Origin: JBBQAA01 sp038276395
Lineage (GTDB): Bacteria; Actinomycetota; Thermoleophilia; Solirubrobacterales; Solirubrobacteraceae
Reading direction: 5' to 3'
Length of the DNA: 29,636 nucleotides
Assembly (NCBI GenBank): GCA_038276395.1
Contig: JBBQAA010000042.1
Location: 1 to 29,636, forward strand
A model generated the notes under the pieces. The model did not search any database and had not been told where the DNA came from. It saw only the letters and a list, made by a program, of their open reading frames with translations. Shown here one piece after another: positions 16,003 to 23,621 of this stretch (positions are counted from its first letter, which is position 1; the number at the start of each line of letters is the position of its first letter). The position numbers were made by a program, and so were the translations under genes.

Positions 16003-17496
16003 TCACCACCGGTCCTGAGCCGCCTGGACGAGCACGCCCGCGCTCGACTCCCCCAGGCCGTCGCCGACCAACGCCCGCCTCGTGACCTCACGCGCAGCCG
16101 TCGAGCGGAAGAGAACGGCCGTGAAAAGTGTGCCGTGCCACCGGGCGGCCTCCGCGAAACCCGGCGCCGGCGGCTTCACCACAGTGGGGCGGGGCGGAGC
16201 GGGCCGCTCGCCCACCTTCCGGTACGGGCGCGGCAGCCCGAGCAGGACGATCTCCCGGACGGCGGTCTTGGGGGATCGCAGCTCGTGGGAATGCCGGAGA
16301 TACTGCTCGAGGGGAAGGACGCCCGTGCTCGGGGACAGGACGATGATCCTTCGGACGCGCGGGTCCCCCAGCGCGCGCGCCGCGCCCCGCCAATCCTCTC
16401 GGTCGAACTTCGCGTGCCAGGCCGACCCGGCTCCAATGGCGACGAAGAGCGCGCACACGGCGGCCCCGAGTCCGATGCCGATTCCACGGGCCCTGCGCGC
16501 CGTCAGCGCGACCGCCCCCGCCACGGCGAGGGGGACCCAGGCCGCGACCACATACCGCGTGGTCAGCCCGCTCAGGTGGCCGGCGACGGAGAGCAGGACG
16601 GGAACGCCGATCCCGATGCCGGCGACGACGATGGTCGCCGTCGCAGCCGCGCGCTCGGACCGCTCAGCGTAGACGACGAGCACGATCAGCATCACGGCGG
16701 CCAGCCCGGCGGCCGCGACCGAGGAGGCGACCTGGAACGGCGGCTGGTAGCCGACCAGGAGCTGCGCCGGGATCTGCGCGAGCCTCGATGACTGCGTGTA
16801 GCTCTGCGTCCAGCTGCCGTTGCCGAGGGATCCGCCGCTCGTGGCGTGTGCCCCGAGCCCGAGCAGCGCCACCGCGAGCAGAGCGACCGCCGCCAGCACC
16901 TCGAGTCGCCAGCGGCGCGCGGTCAGCAACCAGAGTGCCTCGCCCGCGACGAGGAACCCGGCGACGTAGTGGGCGGCGACAGCCAGCGTGGAGACGACGA
17001 CCCAGGCCAGGAGCACGCGCGGGCGCCGATCATGCAGGCACCGCGTGAACAGCGCGAAGGAGGCTCCGCCGAGCAGGATCACGAGGGCGTAGGGCCGCGC
17101 GTCCTGCGAGTGCCAGATCACGAGCGGGCTCACCGTGGTCAGCAGCGCCGCCACGAGACCCGTGTGCCGAGAGCGGAGCTCGGCCCCCGCCAGGTAGGCC
17201 ACGGGAACCGTAAGCGCTCCGCACAGCGCCGGCAGCGAGCGCATCGCCACCTCGCTTGTGCCGAAGAGCTTGGCCCAGCCCCACGCGAGGACGAAGTACA
17301 GAGGAGGCTGGTCTATGGAGAATTGATCAAGGCGGCTGACCACGTCGCCGAGGCTTCCGTGGATCAGGCGGATCGTGATGACCTCATCGAGCCAGAAGCC
17401 GCGCGCGTCGAGTGTGGCGAAGCGGATGACGAGGGCAAGGGCCGTGAGCCCCAGCACGGGGCCCCACGAGCGCCTGCTGTCGTTCACTCTCGCCAC
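16003..17496 (-). CDS. GT39/PMT-type (ArnT-like) membrane glycosyltransferase
   Basis: A 497-residue GT-C protein with about ten or eleven hydrophobic helices. Near the N-terminus the first extracytoplasmic loop has GFWLDEVITIR with the D37-E38 pair that coordinates the catalytic site in GT39 enzymes. It is followed by DQPPLYFVLAWGWAKLFG and later SQDARPY, all hallmark positions of the PMT_2 family. Such enzymes use a polyprenyl-phosphate sugar as donor and add it on the outer face of the membrane. The C-terminal 110 residues, from about 385, form a soluble domain starting KFDREDWRGAARALGD, which is also typical. It likely decorates the exported glycan or a protein. The start is GTG at 17496; a second in-frame GTG lies three codons later. 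It diverges from the gene at 17557. Confidence 0.83.
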   Translation of the reverse strand: MARVNDSRRSWGPVLGLTALALVIRFATLDARGFWLDEVITIRLIHGSLGDVVSRLDQFSIDQPPLYFVLAWGWAKLFGTSEVAMRSLPALCGALTVPVAYLAGAELRSRHTGLVAALLTTVSPLVIWHSQDARPYALVILLGGASFALFTRCLHDRRPRVLLAWVVVSTLAVAAHYVAGFLVAGEALWLLTARRWRLEVLAAVALLAVALLGLGAHATSGGSLGNGSWTQSYTQSSRLAQIPAQLLVGYQPPFQVASSVAAAGLAAVMLIVLVVYAERSERAAATATIVVAGIGIGVPVLLSVAGHLSGLTTRYVVAAWVPLAVAGAVALTARRARGIGIGLGAAVCALFVAIGAGSAWHAKFDREDWRGAARALGDPRVRRIIVLSPSTGVLPLEQYLRHSHELRSPKTAVREIVLLGLPRPYRKVGERPAPPRPTVVKPPAPGFAEAARWHGTLFTAVLFRSTAAREVTRRALVGDGLGESSAGVLVQAAQDRW

Positions 17497-17556
17497 GGCC
17501 CGGTGCGTGACTCTAGGCTGCGTTCACGGGTCACGTGCCGGTTGATCCGCGCTCCG

Positions 17557-19836
17557 ATGGCCGTCTACTCCTCCTGCCTCATCCTGCTCGTCGCGTCGGT
17601 CACGCTGGGCGCAGCGCTCGGATCCCTCCGCGGTCGAGGGCGGTGGACGGCGGGGCCCGCGGTGGGCTTGGCCGCGCTCATGGTGCTGGCCAGCGTCGGA
17701 ACGCGCTTTCCCGGCCACGGGGCGACCGGCGCGATCGTGCTCGGGATCGGGCTCGTCGGCGCGGTGCTTCGCCTGGGCGTGATCGCGCCGCGACCGGCGA
17801 TCCGCGCGTCGGCGGTTGTGACGGGGGGTCTGGCTCTCGCCGGCGCGTCCCTGCCGTTTCTCGCCGCCGGACGCGTCGGTGCCCTCGGCGAGTCGGTCAC
17901 CAACGACCTCGCCTTTCACTTCGCGTGGACGGAGGCGCTTCAGCACGGCGTCGGTCTGGCGGCGATCACCTCCGGCTACCCCACCGGGCCGCACCGGCTC
18001 GTCGCCGCGATCATCACCGCGACCGGCACGCGAGCCGACGCGGGCATGCTCGGCCTTCTCCTGGTCACGCCGGTGCTCACCGCCCTGGCCGCCCTCGGCG
18101 CCCTCGGCCAAGTGCGCCCCCTCCTGCGGCCCGTCGCGGCGACGCTCGTGGGCCTCTCGTACCTGCCGTTCTCGTACTTCGCTCAGGGCTCGTTCAAGGA
18201 GCCGATCCTCGCGCTGATGGTTCTCGGCGCCGTCCTCGTGCTCGCCGAAGCACACGCCGAGGGCGGTCTTGACCTGCGCGGAGGTGTGGGCCTGCTCGTT
18301 CTCGCGGCGGGGGGCGTCGCCGACTTCGGGGCGGCCGCGCTGGTCTGGGGCGCGATGCTCGGGGTGGCCGCTCTCCTCTCCGGCCTACACCCGTCCCGTC
18401 GATGGCTCACGCGCAGGACGCGAGCGACCGCGATCTGCCTGGCCCTGGCCCTGGTCCTCGTCGGCGTCATGATCAGCACGGGCTTGTCACTGACCTTCTT
18501 CAGCACCGGGCCCGGTCATTACGCGCTGGCGGGCCCCTCGACTCCCGGCGGCAACTTCATCCGCGAGCTCAATCCACTGGAGGCACTCGGAGTATGGCCC
18601 ACGTCCAACTTCCGGGTGACGCCGCGAGGGGGGACCTCGGGCGTGTTGCTCGCAGGGACGGGAGCGATCGCGTTGATCTACGGGATGGTGTGGCGCTGGC
18701 GACGGGACGAGCGCGTGCTTCCCTTGGCGCTCCTCGCGACGGCCACAGTGTGGGTTGCCTCGCTGCCGCTCACCCTTCCCTATTTCTCCGGGAAGGCATT
18801 GGCGGTGGCTGCGCCGCTGGCCTCGCTGGTGTCTCTGGGCGCATTGCTGGGCCAGGTGACGACGCGGTCATCCCGACGCCGGTTCGGCCGGGCTGTGGTT
18901 GCCGGCGCGTTTGTCCTGCTCGCCGCCGGATCGAGTGCCTTGGCGGGAGTCGGAGCGCTCGTGCGCGACGGTTCCCGCCCCGCCGAACTCGCCGCGATTC
19001 GAGAGCTCGTCGGCCGCGGACCCACGCTCTTCCTGGGGCAGGACGACTACGCGAGCTGGCAGTTGCGGGGCACTGACCTCTTCACGTTCGCCCGGTACGG
19101 AGCGTACGAGATGGGCGCACAGACGCTCCTGCCGCAAAGCGGGAAGTACGCCTCCAACGGCGCCCAGGCGGTCGACTTCGACTCTGTGACCGCCGCCCAG
19201 CTCGATCACTTCCCGTTTGTCATCGCGCCGAGGACGGCCTACGCCTCCGACCCCCCGCCGAATCTCCAGCGCGTCCGCTCGGGCCGGTGGTACACACTCT
19301 GGAAGCGCACGGGACCCACTCCTCCGCGGCGGATTCTGGACGAGGGCGGTGCACCCGGGCGCATCCTCGACTGCTCTCGCGGTCGACGTCGAGGACTGGC
19401 TCTCGTGCGCGCCGCGCCGGTGCTGGCGCCGGCGCCGGCGTGGCGAGACGGCGCCGGCCGGGCGGTTCCGCAGGATCCCGGCTTCGCAAGGGTCGATTAC
19501 GGCGCAACGGTCGGCCAGACGATCAAACTGCCCGCCGGTCGCTATGAGGTGTCGCTGCGGTTCAACAGCAACAGGTACCTCGAGGTGAGCTTGGCTGGTC
19601 ACCGCTGGCGGATGAGCGCATATGACGGTGACCGCTTCGGCTTCTGGAGCGTCGGCGTGCTCAGGGTGCCGACCGGGTCCTACGACACCAGCGTCTCCGT
19701 CTCGAGGGTCGGTGTGCCCGGCGTCGGAGGCTCGGCGTCGATCGGAGCGCTGGCACTGGTCCGCCTTGACCGTCCGGCTCACTTCGAGCGGCTGCGTCAT
19801 GCCTGCGGCGCCTACGTCGACTACTACCGGCCATAA
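17557..19836 (+). CDS. Large membrane protein, possible GT-C enzyme, with C-terminal beta-rich domain
   Basis: A 759-residue protein with roughly a dozen hydrophobic helices in its first 470 residues. After helix three or four a loop reads ESVTNDLAFHFAWTEALQHG and then GYPTGPHRLVAA. The N-D...H pattern in the first large outer loop recalls the acidic catalytic loops of GT-C enzymes, but I cannot match it to a named family. From about residue 470 the chain is soluble: first LVGRGPTLFLGQDDYASWQLRGTDLF-like segments as in GT39 C-terminal parts, then from about 640 a beta-sandwich-like region (VGQTIKLPAGRYEVSLRFNS, later SYDTSVSVSRVGVPG) that resembles a carbohydrate-binding module. The frame is open 700 bases further upstream, but that lies over the GT39 gene on the other strand; ATG 17557 directly precedes the first helix. 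Probably an outer-face glycan enzyme. Confidence 0.7.
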   Translation: MAVYSSCLILLVASVTLGAALGSLRGRGRWTAGPAVGLAALMVLASVGTRFPGHGATGAIVLGIGLVGAVLRLGVIAPRPAIRASAVVTGGLALAGASLPFLAAGRVGALGESVTNDLAFHFAWTEALQHGVGLAAITSGYPTGPHRLVAAIITATGTRADAGMLGLLLVTPVLTALAALGALGQVRPLLRPVAATLVGLSYLPFSYFAQGSFKEPILALMVLGAVLVLAEAHAEGGLDLRGGVGLLVLAAGGVADFGAAALVWGAMLGVAALLSGLHPSRRWLTRRTRATAICLALALVLVGVMISTGLSLTFFSTGPGHYALAGPSTPGGNFIRELNPLEALGVWPTSNFRVTPRGGTSGVLLAGTGAIALIYGMVWRWRRDERVLPLALLATATVWVASLPLTLPYFSGKALAVAAPLASLVSLGALLGQVTTRSSRRRFGRAVVAGAFVLLAAGSSALAGVGALVRDGSRPAELAAIRELVGRGPTLFLGQDDYASWQLRGTDLFTFARYGAYEMGAQTLLPQSGKYASNGAQAVDFDSVTAAQLDHFPFVIAPRTAYASDPPPNLQRVRSGRWYTLWKRTGPTPPRRILDEGGAPGRILDCSRGRRRGLALVRAAPVLAPAPAWRDGAGRAVPQDPGFARVDYGATVGQTIKLPAGRYEVSLRFNSNRYLEVSLAGHRWRMSAYDGDRFGFWSVGVLRVPTGSYDTSVSVSRVGVPGVGGSASIGALALVRLDRPAHFERLRHACGAYVDYYRP

Positions 19837-19865
19837 GCGCGGCGCGCAACACGGCAACCGAGCGC

Positions 19866-19881
19866 GCGCGGCCGGCCGCGC
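19866..19881. repeat. 16-bp perfect GC palindrome
   Basis: GCGCGGCCGGCCGCGC reads the same on both strands and begins 29 bases after the stop of the large membrane-protein gene. There is no loop and no T-run, so it is not a standard terminator, though it could pause transcription or be a protein-binding site. Confidence 0.35.
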
Positions 19882-19928
19882 TCCCCCCACGCCCGCTCGA
19901 GCAAGAGACGAGGACTCATCCGCGCGCG

Positions 19929-20072
19929 ATGCTTCGCCCACGACCGGCGGCCAATCCGGCGCGGATCGGAACCAGGAGGCCCGGTTGCGCCGGTTGCGGC
20001 GCCGTGCTCGCAACAGCGGTCACGTGCCGGCGCTGCGGGGACGAGCATTCCTCCAGGCGCGCGGTTCTCTGA
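19929..20072 (+). CDS. Possible 47-residue zinc-ribbon miniprotein
   Basis: A short frame in the otherwise gene-poor stretch 19837-20240 encodes 47 residues. The last 28 contain CAGCG, a nine-residue spacer, then CRRCGDEH, i.e. two CxxCG knuckles as in rubredoxin/zinc-ribbon folds. The first 18 residues are Arg/Pro-rich. An AGGA element sits 13 bases before the ATG, which is rather far for a ribosome site. Four appropriately spaced cysteines are uncommon by chance in a genome where cysteine is rare, but the ORF is tiny and has no coupled neighbour, so this is a candidate only. It could be the surviving end of a larger zinc-ribbon protein. Nothing else is recognisable between 19837 and 20240 besides the palindrome at 19866. 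Confidence 0.3.
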   Translation: MLRPRPAANPARIGTRRPGCAGCGAVLATAVTCRRCGDEHSSRRAVL

Positions 20073-20240
20073 CCGCCGCCGGCAGGCGCTGGCCTCCTCG
20101 CACCGCTCAGCCGGGAAAGATGCGCCTCGGGTCGAGGGTATGGGAGGCCGTCACGCTGTCATGGCTTGGTTGGCAGCCCTCCTCGCTCCGGAGATGTCCG
20201 GTCCCTGGTCGGGCCGGTAGATCTGGCGCGTTGTCGATCC

Positions 20241-20585
20241 ATGAGGATGGTCCGTAAGTCACCCATTCTCATCGTTGCCCTCCTGGCGCTTGCCGCGCCG
20301 GCCCGGGCAGCGACCTCAGCCACCTCACCCTCGCGAAGCTCGAGCCCGTTCGCGCGAACGAGCCCAACGACCCGTGCGCAACGCAGAGCGCGGAGACCCT
20401 CAAGCCGACGACGATCGGGCCGGTGAGGCCGACGCCGTCGAGGCCTACACCTTCTCGGGCCCGAGCGTCGGTGCCTCGCTCGCCGGGGTCAGCCGGCCCG
20501 CCGTGAACCTCGGCCTGCTCAGGATCAGCGCGCGGGCCGTCCAGGCCTCCGTCCTGCCCTCGTGCGCTGGGGGTCGAGCGGGCGG
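20241..20585 (+). pseudogene. Frameshifted, truncated copy of the downstream secreted choice-of-anchor P-like gene
   Basis: From ATG 20241/20247 the sequence encodes a signal peptide (KSPILIVALLALAAPARAAT) nearly identical in plan to that of the gene at 20651. The similarity continues but changes frame twice. First, a deletion soon after the signal peptide puts LAKLEPVRANEPNDPC and TQSAETLKPTTIGPV in a second frame. Then a one-base loss near 20430 puts ADAVEAYTFSG, SLAGVSRPAVNLGLL and AVQASVLPSC in a third. The similarity ends near 20585, where the domain is about half complete, and the intact gene begins 65 bases later. The segment GCGCGTTG-CGAT just before both start codons is also shared, so the duplication included the upstream region. 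This is a decayed tandem duplicate. Confidence 0.75.
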
Positions 20586-20650
20586 AGGAAGATCGTCCAG
20601 GGCCGACGGGATCGCCTCAAGGGGACCCAGCGCGTTGCCGATGAGCGGGC

Positions 20651-22126
20651 ATGGTCCGCACTGCTCCATTTCTTATTGCTGCCCTCCTGGCGCTTCCTGC
20701 GTCGGCCCGGGCGGCCACCGCACCCTCCTGCCGCGCGAGCGCGGCCCGGGTGAGCCTCCTCGGCCTTGCGCAGGTCGAGCCCGTTCGCGCGAACGACCCG
20801 AACTCTCCCTGCGTGACGCAGAGCGCGGAGACGCTCAAGGCCACGACCATCGGCCCGATCACGGCCGACGCCGTCGAGGCCTTCACCCACGACGGAACCG
20901 GAACCGGAAGTGCGCTGGCCGGGGTCAGCAAGCCTTCCGTGAGGCTCGGCGTCCTATCGATCTCGGCTGAGGCGGTGCAGGCCTCGGCCACCGCGTCCTG
21001 CTCTGGCGGCGCACCGCAGCTCTCCTCCGCCTCCCGGGTCGTCGGCCTCCAGGTGAATGGCCTGAACGTGACCATCACCCCGGGGGATGCCCCGCTCACG
21101 ATCCCGCTTCCTGGCGGCGGCCGTATCGCGGTCAACGAGACGATCCTCGCCGATGGCGAGGTCACGCGGCGTGCGCTCGACGTGTTCGTGCCTAACGTCG
21201 GGGAGGTCGTCCTCGCCGAAGCCCGGGCCTCGACGAGCGCGCCGGCGTGCTTCGGCTCGACGCTGCCGGTCACGCCCCCGAGTTCAGGCTCGACGCTGCC
21301 GGTCACACCCCCGAGTTCAGGCTCGTGCCCGGCGGGCTCAAGCTTCGATCTTGGTTCCGGCGCGTGCATCATCCACGACCCGGGCACGACGACGACCGTC
21401 GTCGTCGCTCCGCCCTTCGCGGGGCCGCAGGGGGGCACCGTGATCTCGCTCTCCAAGGCGCGCAGGCGCTACGGGAAGAACCCCTGCCTGACGGGCCGCG
21501 GCCCGCGGTACGCGATCGTCGGGACCCGGCGCGCCGATCGCATCATTGGCACGGCACGCGCCGATCGGATCCTCGCCCTGGCCGGGCGCGACGTCGTGTT
21601 CGGCCGCCAGGGCAACGACTGCATCGACGGCGGGATGGGCAACGACCGGCTCGACGGCGGCGCGGGGAACGACCGCGTCTACGGCTCGGGTGGGTCCGAC
21701 CGGCTGGCCGGGGGCACCGGAGGGGACCGCATCTGGGGGGCCGCCGGCAATGACCGGATCGACGGGAACGCCGGGAACGACCGGCTGTATGGCGGCCGCG
21801 GCCGGGACCGTGTGTCCGGCAACTCCGGCCGTGACCTCGTGCATGGCAACGCGGGGAACGACCGGCTGTTCGGCGGTCCGGGCACCGACATGGTTTTCGG
21901 CGACGCCGGCAACGATGCGCTGTTCGCGGACTACGGCCGCGACCGGCTCTACGGCGGCAAGGGCCGTGACTTCCTCGACACGTCGATCCTCGGACCGACG
22001 GCGAGGATGATCGACGGTGGCCCGGGGTTCGATACCGCGCGCTACAACCCGCGCGAGAAGCACGCCGTCCGTCGCGTCGAGCGGCGCCATGTCGTCGCTG
22101 AGCACCGCCCAAGGCGGAAGAAGTAG
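20651..22126 (+). CDS. Secreted choice-of-anchor P-like protein with RTX calcium-binding repeats
   Basis: A 491-residue exported protein. Residues 1-22 are a signal peptide ending ASARAAT. Residues about 25-195 resemble the choice-of-anchor P domain: VEPVRANDPNSPC, ADAVEAFTHDG, SRVVGLQVNGLNVTI and GGGRIAVNETILADG occur in the expected order. A Pro/Ser linker (about 200-225) holds two copies of an 11-residue unit STLPVTPPSSG. After a short segment with two cysteines and an Arg-rich patch, residues about 300-460 are at least eight RTX nonapeptides (GNDCIDGGMGNDRLDGGAG, GNDRLYGGRGRD and similar), which bind calcium between turns of a beta-roll once outside the cell. There is no protease, lipase or LPXTG motif, so it is probably a structural or adhesive surface protein. 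No secretion system genes are adjacent. Confidence 0.82.
   Translation: MVRTAPFLIAALLALPASARAATAPSCRASAARVSLLGLAQVEPVRANDPNSPCVTQSAETLKATTIGPITADAVEAFTHDGTGTGSALAGVSKPSVRLGVLSISAEAVQASATASCSGGAPQLSSASRVVGLQVNGLNVTITPGDAPLTIPLPGGGRIAVNETILADGEVTRRALDVFVPNVGEVVLAEARASTSAPACFGSTLPVTPPSSGSTLPVTPPSSGSCPAGSSFDLGSGACIIHDPGTTTTVVVAPPFAGPQGGTVISLSKARRRYGKNPCLTGRGPRYAIVGTRRADRIIGTARADRILALAGRDVVFGRQGNDCIDGGMGNDRLDGGAGNDRVYGSGGSDRLAGGTGGDRIWGAAGNDRIDGNAGNDRLYGGRGRDRVSGNSGRDLVHGNAGNDRLFGGPGTDMVFGDAGNDALFADYGRDRLYGGKGRDFLDTSILGPTARMIDGGPGFDTARYNPREKHAVRRVERRHVVAEHRPRRKK
21254..21319 (+). repeat. Two tandem 33-bp units in the linker of the RTX protein
   Basis: Two 33-base units starting GGCTCGACGCTGCCGGTCAC lie head to tail (21254-21286 and 21287-21319) and differ at one base (G/A at unit position 21). 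A third copy begins (GGCTCG) and is broken off. In frame they encode STLPVTPPSSG twice, so unit number can change without a frameshift. Confidence 0.9.
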
Positions 22127-22523
22127 GCGACCGAGCCATGCGATGGGGTGGAGGGCCGACCAGCAGGTCTGGCCATGGCTCTCAAGCGCCAAGCGCGCCT
22201 GCGGGCACATCGCCCTGTAGCCGCTAGGGCCGAGCCAGGCGGCGTCCTCGATCTCGGCGCCCGCTATAACCTCGACGTCCGATTCACGCAGGGAGGCTGG
22301 CTCCATCGATCCACTGACGGCCAGCTGCCGGGATAGCCGACCCATGGCTCGGATCAAGTCCCACTCAACGGTGTCCCGGGTGGCAGCCGATGAGTCTGAA
22401 GAGTCTTGGGCGGCCGAGCTGCCGATCGGGAGCGCGGGCAACGTGACTGTTTTCGAGACTCGGTTTCTTGAGTGCACTAGACGGTGAGCTGAGACAGACC
22501 TTGCGGGGGGAGCAAACCCCAGA
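22127..22523. other. Unassigned stretch between RTX gene and phosphoketolase remnant
   Basis: No gene is recognised here. On the minus strand a frame from ATG 22477 stays open across this region and on through the antisense of the RTX gene; its first 110 residues (for example GRLSRQLAVSGSMEPASL) have a fairly protein-like composition but match nothing I know. Base composition is a little less GC-rich than in the neighbours. The phosphoketolase fragment is cut off at about 22577, so this stretch probably contains the junction of a deletion or insertion. Confidence 0.4.
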
Positions 22524-22833
22524 TCAGCTGGCGCGGGCCCGAGACACCACGTTGGCAGCGACGCAAAAATGAACTCGGACGTCGAGGTCGCGCGCGCGGA
22601 TCAGCCGGTTGAGGTGGGCGTAGACGAAGTTCTGGCCCGGCGTCGTGCCCCAGTGGCCGAGCAGCCGCGGCTTGACATGCGCGAGGGTCAACGGCTCGCG
22701 GAGCAACGGGTTGACGAGCAGGTAGATCTGGCCGACCGAGAGGTAGTTCGCCGCGCGCCAGTACGCGTTCAGATCGTGCAGCTCTTTGCCCGAAAGGGGT
22801 GTCCGCAGGGATCTCAGAGATGACGCTGTTCAT
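22524..22833 (-). pseudogene. xfp: 5' fragment of a phosphoketolase gene, frameshifted and truncated
   Basis: From ATG 22833, with GAGGAG six bases before it, the minus strand encodes MNSVISEIPADTP. It then needs a one-base shift at the run of four G (22796-22799, C on the coding strand) to continue into LSGKELHDLNAYWRAANYLS and VGQIYLLVNPLLREPLTL, then KPRLLGHWGTTPGQNFVYAH and LNRLIRARDLDV. This is the unmistakable N-terminus of phosphoketolase, the thiamine-diphosphate enzyme that splits xylulose-5-P or fructose-6-P to acetyl-P. Similarity stops at about 22577, before the GPGHGG motif, and a stop follows at 22524. Only about 85 of roughly 800 residues remain, so the gene is dead. It follows the slipin and small-ORF remnants in the same direction. 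Confidence 0.8.
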
Positions 22834-22869
22834 GGGGGCTCCTCGGGGATGGGTTCGGAGGGCGAACGC

Positions 22870-23138
22870 TTAGGCCCGCGCGGGGGCGGGGAGCACGTAG
22901 CGCCGCGGGGCGCCCGAAGCCGAGATCGCCTGGCGCATCCGCCCGCCGTGCAGGCCGCCGCCGTGGCGGCCGGAGTGACTGCCTCCGGCCGGCCGTCGTG
23001 GGCCTCGATCCTCGCGAGAATCGCCGCCGAGTCAGAGCCGGCGGCAAGGATCGCCGCCCGCTCGATCACCCGGCCGCCCGCACCGTCGGGGCGGGCGAGG
23101 CGATCCACGACGCCGCGTATCGCGGCGTCGTCGAGCAT
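22870..23138 (-). pseudogene. Small unassigned gene between slipin and phosphoketolase remnants, probably frameshifted
   Basis: The ATG at 23138 overlaps the slipin stop as TGATG. The first 53 residues (for example RVIERAAILAAGSDSAAI then ARIEAHDGRPEA) read like a helical, normal protein. After that the same frame turns into low-complexity Pro/Arg sequence to 22830, whereas a neighbouring frame gives GLHGGRMRQAISASGAPRR and a natural end YVLPAPARA with TAA at 22870. A single-base change around 22970 would join them into an approximately 89-residue protein. I do not recognise the family. Its tight spacing between slipin and phosphoketolase suggests the three were once one operon. Confidence 0.45.
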
Positions 23139-23428
23139 CAGTGCACGCCCTTTCCGTTCGCCACCGCCGGCGGCGTGCGCATGTCGCCCGCCGCGGTGGC
23201 CTCGCGGCTGAGGAACGCCCCGAGCTCCTGGATCGTGCTCATGAGCGGCGCCGGGAAGACGACCGTGGAGCTCTTGTCCACGGAGATCTCCGCGAGCGTC
23301 TGCAGGTTGCGGAGCTGGAGGGCCAGGGGGTGGGCCATCATCACGTCGGAGGCGCGCGCGAGCTCGCCCGCGGCGAGCGCCTCGCCCTCGGCGGCGATGA
23401 TCTTCGTGCTTCTCGCGTGACGGCGTTC
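23138..23428 (-). pseudogene. C-terminal remnant of a slipin/SPFH (band 7) protein gene
   Basis: The frame encodes the well-conserved end of SPFH proteins: TKIIAAEGEALAAGELARAS, then MMAHPLALQLRNLQTLAEIS and VDKSSTVVFPAPLMSTIQEL, followed by GAFLSREATAA and a short tail. The SPFH domain itself (about 200 residues), the N-terminal membrane anchor and the start codon are absent: upstream of about 23428 the open frame holds unrelated Arg/Pro-rich sequence. So about 90 of some 260-300 residues survive. Slipins are membrane scaffold proteins that form oligomeric rings; this piece cannot do so. The breakpoint on this side (23428) and the breakpoint in the phosphoketolase (22577) bracket a fragment of an old operon. 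Confidence 0.75.
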
Positions 23429-23621
23429 ACGGCCGGCCGGGAGCTGGAGCCGCCAGGGCCGCCCGCCTGCTTTCTGAGACGAAGCGCGGAGCCCTACCCC
23501 CGCCGGTCGGCTGGGGCGGTCATATTCGGCCACTGCGCACTCGGAGTTCGCCGGTGGCTGGGTCGCAGCGACCGACCACGGACCGGCAACCGAGTCGACG
23601 GCGCCCGCAACGAATCAGTGC

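Noticed and set aside
16846..17556. Upstream extension of the large membrane protein to 996 residues
   Set aside because: The extra 237 residues are antisense to the GT39-like gene, are hydrophilic and repetitive, and the membrane protein clearly begins at ATG 17557.
17529..20030. 13-base sequence GGTCACGTGCCGG at both 17529-17541 and 20018-20030
   Set aside because: One copy is before a start codon and the other inside an unproven ORF; with this GC content two copies can occur by chance and no third copy was noticed.
21338..22477. 379-residue minus-strand frame antisense to the RTX gene
   Set aside because: Most of it is the mirror of RTX repeats (Val/Pro/Ala-rich); only its first 110 residues are outside the RTX gene and they match nothing known.
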